A stretch of DNA of 64,000 nucleotides. It comes from Hysterangium stoloniferum (lineage: Eukaryota; Basidiomycota; Agaricomycetes; Hysterangiales; Hysterangiaceae). The position numbers were made by a program, and so were the translations under genes. Each line of letters opens with the position of its first letter. The stretch's first letter is position 1. This document shows, one piece after another, positions 29,108-40,370 of this stretch. The notes under the pieces were generated by a model. It worked only from the letters and a program-made list of their open reading frames with translations. It searched no databases and was not told the DNA's origin. Location of the stretch: the NCBI GenBank assembly GCA_015178975.1, contig WHVD01000089.1, positions 62,001 through 126,000 on the forward strand, written 5' to 3'.

Positions 29108-31688
29108 ATGACACAGATTGAACAAAAGCGTTCAGAGGACGTGCAGACACTCATGATGTTGCAGGCGGGATGCACAGACGCATACGCAAGACGTTAGTAC
29201 ATAGTCATTTCTGTCAGATAGGCCTTGCGATTAATAATATTGGCGATGCGTTTTTTCCTACTGTAGAACTTTTACTAAAGTATAATTGGAATGTAGAGCA
29301 GGCTGCGACAGCTATGTTAGACACTGCATCGGTATGTGCTGCTCTTCACGTAGAAATAATGATTCCTACAGGTTGCGTTGATGGGCATAGGCAAACGAGG
29401 CCCAAAGGTATGGACCGAGATTGGGAGACGACATTGGCCTTGGTAGTTCGAACGATCCAAATGAATCGCGGGCTGGGTGGAGAAACTTAGATGGTTTGGG
29501 TATTCTAAACGCTCCCAGCCCTGCTCGTATGCCATATCACATTTAGGTCCGCGGAATACCTTTCTCATATAATGCGACTCATAGCTGCAAGGCCTAATTC
29601 TGTCATCGACCTAACTGGAGATGATGAAGAGACTGCGACCGCGAAAGCGATCGAGGCATCTATGGAATCGCACCGGGCGTTTGGACCTAGTAACAGGATT
29701 GATTCCAATGAAGAATGGGCAATGGTACCATCGAATGTGAGTTTGAGTGCTCCTGCTATTAATAGTATTTCATTGTGCATCCAAGGCGCCCCCTATCTTT
29801 ACACAGGAAGATCGAGCATTGAATGAGGCACTAGAAGCAAGCTTGACCTCGAGCTTTGTGGGGAGCCAAGAGCCATATGAAGAGGCTTTAGATATTGCCG
29901 ATAGGGTTAGGAAAGAAGGCTGGTGTGTTATACACTACTTCTTCTTTGCTGAGTATGTATCTCACGCATATTCAGGCCACTTGCTTTCCGTGTAATGAGT
30001 TCTCCCCACTGTTATGTGTCTGTCATTCTGCAATGTCTTTTGAGTATTCCGAAAATACAAGAGAGACTGTTGGAATATGATCCGAGTCTCACTGCTGATG
30101 AAGAGGTCCAGGGTACGCTGAATGTCTATAGCCCCTTGTATCCGATCTTCATTCTTCTTGTAGCTCTGGCAAGACAATATCAACGTCTGGCTGCTTTAAG
30201 TGGGCATTCAGCCCGTGCTTATACGGCTGTAGATGAGGTTTTAGACGCTTTAATCTTACTATCACCCATCAGTAACCAGGATTCGATCGCCCATCTAATA
30301 CGCGGTATACAAAACCATTACATATTTCCTTACCTTTGCTGACGGAAACGCAGATTATTTCTCACTTGTAGCCAATGAATTGGAGCGCATACCCTGCAAC
30401 CCCAAAGAGCCGTCTCCTGACATTCCGTAAGTAACTCGAGAAGACTTTCTTTTATCTGATTTTCCTCACAAATATCTGTTTAGTTTGCTGTCATTTCAAG
30501 GTGGCAATGCAGAGACGGACGTTGACAGAGCTTCTTCTTCGTATGCTAGCGGTGTTTATGTGGAAGTGAGCGTACCAACTGCCTACGGATCGGATATAGC
30601 GTCTTGTCTGGCCCATAGCTTCCTGAAAACTGAAGTATACCTGACAGAGCTATCTGAAGTCTTTACATTCATTGTTTGCCGGGAAGACATGTCGCAAATA
30701 AATTATCCATCCAGGATATATTTGGATCGATTTCTGCAGGAGAATGTCGATCAGGCTCGGAAATTTGCAGTGCATCAGGAAAACGTGCACCACGAAATCC
30801 AGAAACTCAGTGCAGAACGTCAAAAGCTAGTAGCGTGGAAAGTTGGTTCTAACACTTCTTCTAGTGGCTCAGAAACTGATACGACCTTTCTGACGCCATA
30901 GAATAATGACACTTTGAAATCTCTTCGCTCTTCGCTGCATTATTTCGAACACTTAGCGGGCGATGGCGGAGATCCTGTACGGAAACAAGCTCACGAGAAA
31001 TCTAAAGACAAGTTACAGGGTGTAATTAAACAACTTGAGTCGGATATCAAATGTTCGTCATCTCTTTCATACAATTTTCAGATTATATTGACGCGGCTGA
31101 AGTTATTGATGCGCGTATTAAGCAGCTCACGACCGAATCCGAAAGTCTATTCACCCAACCCGAGCTTCAACAACATGCTGTATGTCGTTATATGTTCCCA
31201 ATTGGGATATTTCGAACTCAGAGAGATTACTTACTATATTTAGTATGATCTGCATTGCGTGGTTATTCATGATGGACTGTTTGGCCGTACACACCTATAT
31301 TCATACACCAAGGACGCCAAAGGCAGATGGTGGAAAATTGTCGATTATCAGGTGTCTGAGGTAAGCATCTGAAATGTATCCGTTGAAGATGTTTACGACG
31401 TCGTTGCAGGTAACAGAAGAGATGGTGTTAAACGATCAGACTGGATTACACTTGGCTGCAGGACCTATTCTTCTAATATATACCCGCGTGCCTCCGATCG
31501 ACCCTACATTGACGGAAGGCCGAGAACTGCGCTTCCCTCGGGTTTTGATGGTAAGCGACTGTTTCCATCCATCCAGAGTTTCCCATTGAAGTATTGGACA
31601 GGACTTGGTGAAGGAGGACAATGAGACTGCTCTGGCAGAACTTCAGCCGGAAGCTACAACCTCGACTGGGAGTATTGTAATGCAGTAA
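29108..31688 (+). CDS. UIM-containing ubiquitin carboxyl-terminal hydrolase-like protein (USP25/28 type)
   Basis: Probably binds or removes ubiquitin. Order: a UBA-like segment (AFFPTVELLLKYNWNVEQAA), two ubiquitin-interacting motifs (DDEETATAKAIEASMES and EDRALNEALEASLTSS), then a peptidase C19-like domain. The Cys box normally reads GNTCY. Here it reads SSPHCYVSVILQCLL, with the Cys codon at 30010-30012. The His-box region is IHDGLFGRTHLYSYTKD followed by RWWKIVDYQVSEV. A coiled segment (EIQKLSAERQKLVAW) joins the two halves. About ten short introns, including 30842-30901, which removes an in-frame TAG. The first intron is uncertain: only ~29 nt fits the frame. Activity is open because box residues are altered. 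Confidence 0.75.
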
Positions 31689-32032
31689 TGTACATTTTGT
31701 ATAATGTTGGCTAAGCATTATTCTCGGTGGATCATAAGTTGGGTAAAATTGATACTGTTTGAATGTTGAGTTAATCGGATGTGCTTGGAGTTATTACCTG
31801 GGGAGGTGTTCTCATTTATGTCTTGATACACGCTTTATCGGAATGCTTTGGGGTTCGCGTCGATAGCCTTGGATACCTGGATGTGAGACCTTGGGCCAAT
31901 GACCGAGTACTACCGAAAATGCGTTGGATGTCTTGTGACCATGTCCGGAACTTCATTCACACCCTCTTAGCAAGGCTTTATTAGCCAACACGCCCTAGTC
32001 ATACCTTGATAGATATCTCATTTTATAACGTC
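31689..32032. other. Intergenic DNA between the ubiquitin-hydrolase-like gene and HMG-CoA lyase
   Basis: About 340 bp, containing the 3' end of one gene and the promoter of the next. No repeat or motif stood out. Confidence 0.5.
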
Positions 32033-33467
32033 ATGCTAGTATCACTTGCAGCTCGTCTAGTTCGTCACCAACTCCCATCTGCAGTCGCAACCTACGCAAA
32101 AGTTGCATCTCAACCTAATTTCGTTCGGATTGTTGAGGTAGGACCACGAGATGGTCTACAGAACGAGAAATCGGTAGTTTCGAACGAGACCAAGATAGAG
32201 CTCATTGAGAGGCTGCAACAGGCTGGTTTGGGGATCATTGAGTCTGGCAGCTTTGTGTCGCCAAAGTGGGTTCCGCAAGTATGTGTTCGCAGCTTGTCTC
32301 GATAATTATCGAAGATTGCTTACATGTGAGCAGATGGCAGGAACGGCTGAAGTTCTAGCTGGCGTGAAGCAGCTACCGGACGTTCGATACCCTGTCCTTG
32401 TCCCAAATGCCAGAGGACTCGATAATTTATTGGAGCTTTTACGATCACAATCACCGGGCAGCCGGTCACCGCCACTGACAAATGAGATTGCCATTTTCAC
32501 TGCTGCTTCGGAAAGTTTCTCTAAAGCGAACACAAATAAATCGGTTGCAGAATCTCTGGATACATTGGCGAAGGTTACAGAGAGAGCCTTATCTGCTGGT
32601 TAGGTTTTGCAAATGAACAATGTGCACTAACTAACTAGTCTGACTGAATTTGTAGGGCTACTTGTACGGGGATATATCAGCACAGTCGATACATGTCCTT
32701 TCGAAGGACGTATCGATCCGGTCAGAGTTAAGGACATATCTCTTAAGTTAAAGGAGATGGGCTGTTACGAAATCAGTTTGGGAGACACTGTCGGAACTGC
32801 CGTACCCGCGACTGTTACTGCCTTAATCGACGAAGTAACAAAACAAGTCGATATTGCCCAACTTGCTGTAAGTTCTGATTTTACTATTTTAAATTATTAT
32901 TGGGTAACTTGGTCGTACTCTAGGGACATGTAAGTGTCTAAACTACAGCGTTTTCTTTGTGAGACCTAAGTAAGACGCCAGTACCATGATACATTTGGCA
33001 TGGGGACTGCAAATGTAATCGCCGCCGTGAATGCAAGTCTCATTACCTACACGTAAAGAGTTTTGATTGATTGTTGTCTCAGGCCGGGATCCGGGTGATC
33101 GATAGCTCAGGTTTGTAAACACATTCGTAGCTGTGGGGTCTATCTCATCCTACCATCTACTCACAGTTGCTGGTCTTGGCGGATGTCCCTATTCACCAGG
33201 TGCCACAGGAAATGTAGCGACAGAGGCTCGTACATGTACATTCCTATGACCACCTCTTGTGAAATCTGACATTCTGCTACCTTCTAGGACGTAAATCACG
33301 CATTGACAGGCATAGGTTTTGTGACTGGTGTTGATACCAAATGCCTCGTTGAAACAGGTGAATGGATCTCGAAGAAAATTGGTCGTCAGAACGAGAGCCG
33401 TGCAGGTCGCGCGTGGATGGCGAAGCGAGAACGAGAACGCCGTCGAGCGCAAGAGACCGCGAATTAA
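32033..33467 (+). CDS. Hydroxymethylglutaryl-CoA lyase, mitochondrial
   Basis: Cleaves HMG-CoA to acetyl-CoA and acetoacetate in leucine breakdown. The start at 32033 gives a basic, Ser/Ala-rich N terminus (MLVSLAARLVRHQLPSAVAT) suited to mitochondrial import. Catalytic signs: VGPRDGLQNE (Arg and Asp), SGSFVSPKWVPQ, the two metal-binding His in GHYHDTFGMG, and the active-site Cys in VAGLGGCPYSPGATGN. Seven short introns. The one between GNVATE and DVNHALTG must begin GC (33229 region, GAG/GCTCGT) to keep the frame. The C terminus is Arg-rich (KRERERRRAQETAN). About 330 residues, normal for the family. Confidence 0.93.
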
Positions 33468-33922
33468 TTATAACCAGAGCCAGCGTAAAGATTGAGAGCT
33501 CGCGATCTTCCACATAAGAGGCGAATCCAGACTTGCAGTTTACCATTGCGATACCATAATTGTGACGACGAGTTATTCGTTTTCCAAATCGGAGAAGGCA
33601 AATTCAGACTAGTACATCAGGAGCATTATTTAAATAATTCGATTATTGTTGGCTTGACTTCTGTAGATCTGTAATTCTTTTTAATAATAATAAAAATAAG
33701 TAGACTGGATTGGTTCCTGATATTCATATCAGGAACACCATTCAGTTTGCTAATATATATTAAGTTGCAAATACTCTCTTAAGAATATTACGTGCGAGCG
33801 TTTTTTCCTGAACGTAATTTAGCTGCACGTGTATGGTCACGTGATGTCATACGCGTTTGTTTAAATTGAGTTAGCTCCAAGTGTCTTGCCATTGTTCTCT
33901 CCACCAAGTCACTATACCTTTA
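33468..33922. promoter_or_regulatory. Intergenic region with a perfect hairpin and two CACGTG boxes
   Basis: Bases 33713-33736 form an 11-bp perfect stem with a 2-nt loop (GTTCCTGATAT, TC, ATATCAGGAAC). CACGTG occurs at 33826-33831 and 33838-33843, 80-97 bp before the SNF2 gene start. The hairpin lies ~250 bp after the HMG-CoA lyase stop. Its role is unknown. Confidence 0.55.
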
Positions 33923-36900
33923 ATGGAAGAAATGTACGTTCGTATTGATATTACAGCGATCATGTTCTTACTAGCTCGTGAATCTGTCAGTCGTGCCCGG
34001 ATCGCAGCAGAGGCCCTTGCGTTGCGGACGCGAAACTCTAAGCCCTCTTCGAAGCAGAGCCACATTGTAAGTCACAGAGTTCTACTAGGAGGCTACATTT
34101 ATGCATTTCGTAGTCCGTTTCAAGCGGACCCCCCTCCTCGAACGCGACGTCGTCGTCCGCAGTGTCACAAGCATCTCCCAAAGACGCGACTGCAGGGACT
34201 ACTTATGGTCCCTCTCGGAAGATCATTCTAGACTCCGATGAAGAGGATGGTAGAGATGAGGTGGTGTTGTTAGATGGCCCTCCTAATAGGTAGTCTATCT
34301 TTGTTTGACGATATACTGCTTTGTTCTTGACGCGTTTTACGTCCAGGTTGTCCAAACCCGTTGCGTTTCCAGAGCCTGCATCTGCAGCTCCGTTGCGTCC
34401 AACCTCTGTAGATTCAGATATTGTCCTGATAGATAAGCCTCGACAACAGTACGCAATGCTGTGTGAATTGTTGAAAAGCGAAACTGATTTTGAACCCATT
34501 TGAATAGATTTCCGTTAACCCCAATGGATTTTCTCCCCAAGTCTGCTGACGCAGCAAAGGTTCAATTCCCTATTCCCAGGCCACACCAGCTATACCAGCC
34601 ACCCGGAGCTGCAGAGCCATTCCGACATGCCACTAATATCCCTGCAAATACCGACGCGATGGTCAACAAGCCGGCTGTTGTGATACCCAAACCCAGAAAT
34701 GACGATGTGGAAAGGTTTGATGAGCCTAACTTTTCTTATCAATATCAATATGAAACGAAAAAGACTGCGACGGAAGCAGATAAAGAACTCAAGGAACTGT
34801 TTGAAGGTTCGATGGAGGATGGACCCGATGAGATTGACATGGAAGAAGCGATCGTGGATGGCTTTGCGGAGGGCATTGTTCTAAAACCGCATCAGGTGCA
34901 TAGCACTGGATATTGCGCCTGCTGGTAAGCTAAAAATTCTGATGTTAGGTCAAAGCAAGGCTTTGGATGCGCGAGAGAGAAAGTGGGAAGAAGGCCGGCG
35001 GATTCCTCTGCGATGATATGGGGTATGGAGGCCTTGATATGTACCCGCCATACAGATACTGATGTTTGATTTAGTCTTGGGAAGACCATTCAAACCGTAG
35101 TTCGCATTGTAGACGGACCTCCTAGCAAGGAGGATCGCCACAATGGCTGGGCACGAAGTACATTGTGGGTACTCTCAATGGATACAACCCTCACCTTTGA
35201 CTTCGTATTGCAGAGTTGTTTGTCCCGTCGCCCTTATGGAACAATGGGCGCAGGAGATTAATAAGTACACCGGCAACAGATTACGTGTGGTTCAGCACTA
35301 TGGTTCAAGTCGTACAGATGGTGCGTTGAATTTCCTTAAATCTCAGCTCCAGAACAAATCCAACAGAGTCCTTGATGTAGATGCTGCAGCATTGACTCGT
35401 GCACATGTCGTTGTCAGTTTGCCCTACCTTCTTATCGTTGTTATGACTCTCATACTAGTGTAAATCAGATCACTTCTTACCAAATTGTCGCATCAGAGCA
35501 CAGTGTTTGGCTCGGAGACGCTAAAGACGAAAGCTCCTCGAAGACGAAGAAAAAGAAAGCAGACTCAGATAGTGACGATGCCAGTTCAGACGACTCTGCT
35601 AACTTTGGTAAAACTCTACTGGCGAAAAGGGCCGCGAAAGCAGCACCAAAGAAGAAACCAGTGAAGAAAAAGGACGCGATTTTTAAGGTCAAATGGTGGC
35701 GAATTGTTCTAGGTTTGTGCTTGTCAAAATTTGTTGTTCGTTTCATTGAATGATTGTACCAGATGAAGCACATACTATCAAGAATCACAAAACGAAACAA
35801 GCCAAGGCCGCTTGTGATTTATCGGCGAAATATAGATGGGTGCTGACGGGTACTCCAATCCAGGTATGCTTTATTTATGGAGTTTTTCGGAGTCATCCAG
35901 TCTAAATCCTTTGGACTCAGAATGGCGTGGAGGACCTATTCTCTCTCATCAAATTCCTTGGGGTGAGGCCTTTAAATGACTGGGCACACTTTAACGAGCA
36001 TATCGTTAAGCCAGTCAAAGCCGGCCGCACATCACGTCCCATGAAGCGTCTTCATGTAAGGTCTTTTCTTAGGTCTCCAATGTAAATATTCATGACTTGG
36101 TAGGTCGTCATGAAAGCCATTATGTTACGTCGTCTAAAAGACGCGATGCATGAGGGTGCACCTCTGGTCACTCTCCCCCCTCGGACACTCGAGATCGTCG
36201 AATGTGATTTCGATGATGATGAACGGGCTTTCTATGACGCATTAGAAGCCAAGACGTCGCTTACCATGAGCAAATTCGTTGCGCAAAATCAGGTCATGAA
36301 GAATTACACTGCTGTGCTTGTTTTACTGCTGAGGTTACGGCAAGGTAGGTCGTGATTTTTATGTTAATGATTGTATTTAATGTAATATTAATTTTCTGTC
36401 GTAGCGTGTAATCATCCCAGTCTCGTGTCTAAAGATTTCGGCAAAGACGTTGATGCGCTCGAATCGGGGTCAGCAAAGAAACCTGCGGACGATGACGACG
36501 ACGACGAGGATGCGCTTGCGGATATGTTCTCAAAGCTTGGGGTCGACGCTGTCATAAAGCGCTGTGACGTGTGCCAAACCGAGTATGATTATTTTTATTG
36601 CAATGACAGCCGTCTGGTTTTACCACAATTTTATTCCAGGCTCGACAAGCACAACACTGCCCCGACAGCCCCTAAGAGATGTCAAGATTGTGACCGACAG
36701 CTTGTGCTCAAGAATCAGAAGTTGGCTCGAGCGGCCAACGGGGATCTACTACCTACGTCTGCCAAAATCCGTAAAATTCTTGAGCTTCTCGACACGATTG
36801 ACGAGCACGGGGATGGAGATGAGAAGACTATTATCTTCTCTCAATTTACTTCCATGTTAGATCTTCTCGAGCCTTTCCTACAACAACGGGGTATTAAGCA

Positions 36901-37498
36901 TGTTCGCTGTAAGTAGGCTTTTTCGAGATCTCTTGCCCCTCCCTGATCCTGACATTTATCTCTACAGATGATGGTTCAATGACCCAGAAACAACGCGAGG
37001 CATCCCTTGAAAAAATCCGCACCAATAAATCTACTCGTGTTATTTTGATTTCGTTCAAGGCGGGTGGCGCAGGTCTGAATCTGACTGCTTGTAACAACGT
37101 TATCTTGGTTGACTTGTGGTGGAATCCTGCGCTTGAGGTATCTCCCCCCTTTGAATTTTTTAATTTGTTGGTTGGATACTGAATATATTTCATAGGAGCA
37201 AGCTTTCGGCCGTGTACATCGTTATGGCCAAGAACGTGATGTCATGATTTATAAATTGACCGTCGACAAGACAATTGAGCAACGTATCCTGGGTGTAAGT
37301 TTGACAACTCGTTTCTTAAGAATCGTTGCACTAACTTTTCAACTTCAATGCCAGTTGCAAGAGAAGAAGCGTCAAGTGGCGAGTGCTGCTCTCAGTGGAG
37401 ACAAGATCAAGAACAACAAACTGGGTCTTGATGACCTTGTCGCGCTGTTCCGTACAGGTAGCAAACATGGTTTCGACGATGATTCCGACAATGAATAA
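33923..37498 (+). CDS. SNF2-family ATPase, Rad5/Rad16 (ULS1-like) type
   Basis: Translocates on double-stranded DNA using ATP, in the nucleus. The N-terminal ~250 residues are low complexity with acidic patches ([12 protein letters not shown]). Helicase motifs in order: I DDMGLGKTIQT, Ia [35 protein letters not shown], then [40 protein letters not shown] and [14 protein letters not shown] Lys/Ser-rich insert precedes motif II. Between the lobes two CxxC pairs (RCDVCQTE and RCQDCD) look like a short, degenerate RING where Rad5/Rad16 proteins have a full one, so E3 activity is doubtful. At least ten short introns. The start at 33923 is the first in-frame Met and is not certain. Confidence 0.9.
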
Positions 37499-40370
37499 TT
37501 CCTTTGTGTTGATATTTACAATGTTTTGTGGTGTTTCCATACCTTCTAGATTTCACTATTCACCCGTTCGGATACACAGAAATGTGCATGCTAGTAATCC
37601 ATTTGTCCACTAGAGGGGAGGACGTATTGTGGCAAGAGGGACAAACATAATGCTGCTGCAAATAAATACAGTGTGAACCTAGAATCTATGATAAGAAAAG
37701 CTCACTTCCCGCTTTCTCGGCTTATTTTCCTCCGGCGTCCGTTTAAATGAAGGACAACGTCGAGAGATGAGGTTCTTCACACGTTCAAACGACGACGGAG
37801 TCATGCCGATATATAAGTGCAAGAGGTTGTAAAGTGAAACGACCACCTTAAAGAGGCCGGCAGCCCGTACTGAATCTGTTACTTCTCTTCCATGGCAATG
37901 CTAATTCTTATTCAACCCCAACAAATTAATTAGCATCAGTCAGTTACTAACATTTACATTGGGGGGACTTATGGAAATGAACTGATTTCCGAGCCTGAGA
38001 TGTATCTTTCTCACTCCCCACACAGAAGGCCTCGGATGCCATGTAACCTTGGACTGTGACGGACAAAAGAGAGATCAATGAACGGTCGACTCTCCTTGTG
38101 CTACTCTCCCTTGTTCTCCCCCGCAGTATATAAAATCCCCAAAGCCGTAACTACACCTCAATTCGCTATAGCATTATACGAGACTCAGGCGAGTTAAATT
38201 CTATATTATATTTCGGATGCTATACGCACTGCAACATTAGACACATTATAGGATTCACTTTCAATACTATGCCTGTCCCATTTATCCGATACTGTTTTTA
38301 TTCCTTTTAGAACACTTCGATACTTTGTAGCACCTGGATGGAAGAGCAAGAGAAAAAACCCATAGGGGGAGGCGTGCTGTGTGGCAATACGTAAGTCGTT
38401 AGGATGTTCTAACAGATTTATATGGGTAGTCGGAAACTGTCTTTTATGGCTCTTAGTATTGTCTTAAGGGGGAGACCGACTGCTCGTTGGGCCCTATACT
38501 GTAAGATCTCAGGCCTCGAAGCCTTCCCTTGCGTCTTATCGGCCTACAGCGTCGTTTGTAAATATGGGTCCCTAGAAGACTGAAAGAATTCAAAGGAGTG
38601 ACTAAGCAGCATGGGCCAAAAAGGTTAGTGGGCAGTGGAAGCCAACTGATGTGAGGCGCTTTTATAGTGGTTTAGTAATGATTCACTAATATTATCAGTG
38701 ATAATACGTGAACTAGGTTACGACCTATGAGACCCTCCCGGAAGAGCACAAGGGGGGGGACCGCTTTACAGGATCAAGTTGCTCCGCCGAGTGATCTTAA
38801 GTAGGGGCCACTTTCTGTTGGTGTTGCGCCAATGGAGATTATTTTGTAATCACCTAGACGAAGCAGAGCACATTAGTGAACCTAAGAGTGTAACTGCTGA
38901 GGATTAGTGAACCTAAGAGTGTAACTGCTGAGGCCTGCTTCTCTCTTCGTTCGGCACACAAGTGGGGATTAACAGATTCCGATATCCAGGTAACCATGCT
39001 ATGAGGAGATATGAGGTTATGTCGTTAACCCCATATATCGTAGGATGGCTCTTTTACGGAATCTACTCTACCTCCGGCTGTTGAACTTGAATATGCTTCC
39101 GATGACCAGTCCAAGGTACAGGTCGTTATGGTTATGGACGATCTTACCCCGATCATTGGGAAAGGTAAAACAGTTGTTGCGTCCCGGTCCCTAAAGTCCC
39201 TGAACGCGTAAAGAGTTTCTCCACCAAAGAAACGGTGCTGGCAAATTTGTAGAATGCAGGGACCTAGTGCTCTGACGGATCTGGGTCCACTATTCAAAAT
39301 CAGTACAGACCGAGGGTAGAAACGCCGGTAGAGAAGTTTCAAAAGGACGACTAGGTATCGCTAATAGTGGTCTCATTAAGAAGTTTAGTGGCACAGGCGC
39401 GGATTTGATCATCTGTAAAAACATCATCGTACCAAATTCCAAGCCAACTCGGGAAGTTAGTATTGTGCGTGGGGAATGTGTGGTGTTTATCCTCAAATCA
39501 ATGATCCAGACATTTCTTCTTCAATCAAAAGGATAAGGTCATTGAATCTGCATCTGGAGCGACCGCGAGCGGAGATGTTGTTATACAGACTGGTCTAGTG
39601 GAGACCAGCAACGAGTCAAATCATATATTACAGGTGCTTTGAACCATCCCCGTGTTTCAGTGTCAAAGCTCAATTAATATATTTTCACGACAAATCAAGC
39701 AGGGAGCCAAACCACGCTTCGTTCGAGGACTGTCATGATGCCGGTGATTATGACGAGCCAGAGAACATAATCACCAGCTGGTCAGAGAGTATTCAACTTG
39801 TCCAGCAAAGCCAGAGGAGAAACTGGTGGCCAAGGAATCTGATCCTGACGGAAGTGTTGTTATTTATGATAAAATTAGATCCCACATGAAAAAAAAAAAA
39901 AAAGAAAAAAGAGGAGAATGTTAGTTAGATTATAATAGTTATATGCAAGCAATGGAGGAAACTTTCTGACTGGTGGAACTGTTTTTTTTTTCGCCCACCC
40001 CCAGAACGCCTCGTTGCCAGATCATTCTGATATAATATCACAAAATCATCGAGCTGGGGCAGATTCAAAATTGACAGGTATCATGGTGCTGGGAATGAAA
40101 AATAATGATTGATTGGCACCAAAGATACTTGGTGGGAAATGGGAAGTCATAGGCCGTTTTAAAACTCAGCATAAACTCCGATAGAGTGAGCACTACAAGT
40201 ATCCGAAACTGACTTGGGAACGCTAGTGATCACTCTTCAGCCACTCTTCGATTCTACCATGTTAATTGTCTGACAGTCTCTACGAACGCATCTAATTATG
40301 CTTGAAGCAGACTCGGCAGCTGCCTCGATCGTGAAGTGAGTCTTGTTGGTACTTGCAGAGATGTTCGACT
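37499..40370 (+). other. Long gap with decayed or unrecognised sequence
   Basis: A TATA-like GTATATAAAATCCCC lies near 38126. A 31-bp unit (starting ATTAGTGAACCTAAGAG) is perfectly repeated at 38872-38902 and 38903-38933. The plus strand at 39050-39888 has coding-like pieces (GSFTESTLPPAVELEYASDD, DKVIESASGATASGDVVIQT, EPNHASFEDCHDAGDYDEPE) ending at a stop near 39888, but they are joined by frameshifts or uncertain introns. It may be a broken gene or an unrecognised acidic protein. A poly-A tract follows at 39889-39903. Confidence 0.35.
38872..38933. repeat. 31-bp perfect tandem duplication
   Basis: Two exact copies of a unit that starts ATTAGTGAACC and ends AACTGCTGAGG. No function seen. 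Confidence 0.95.
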
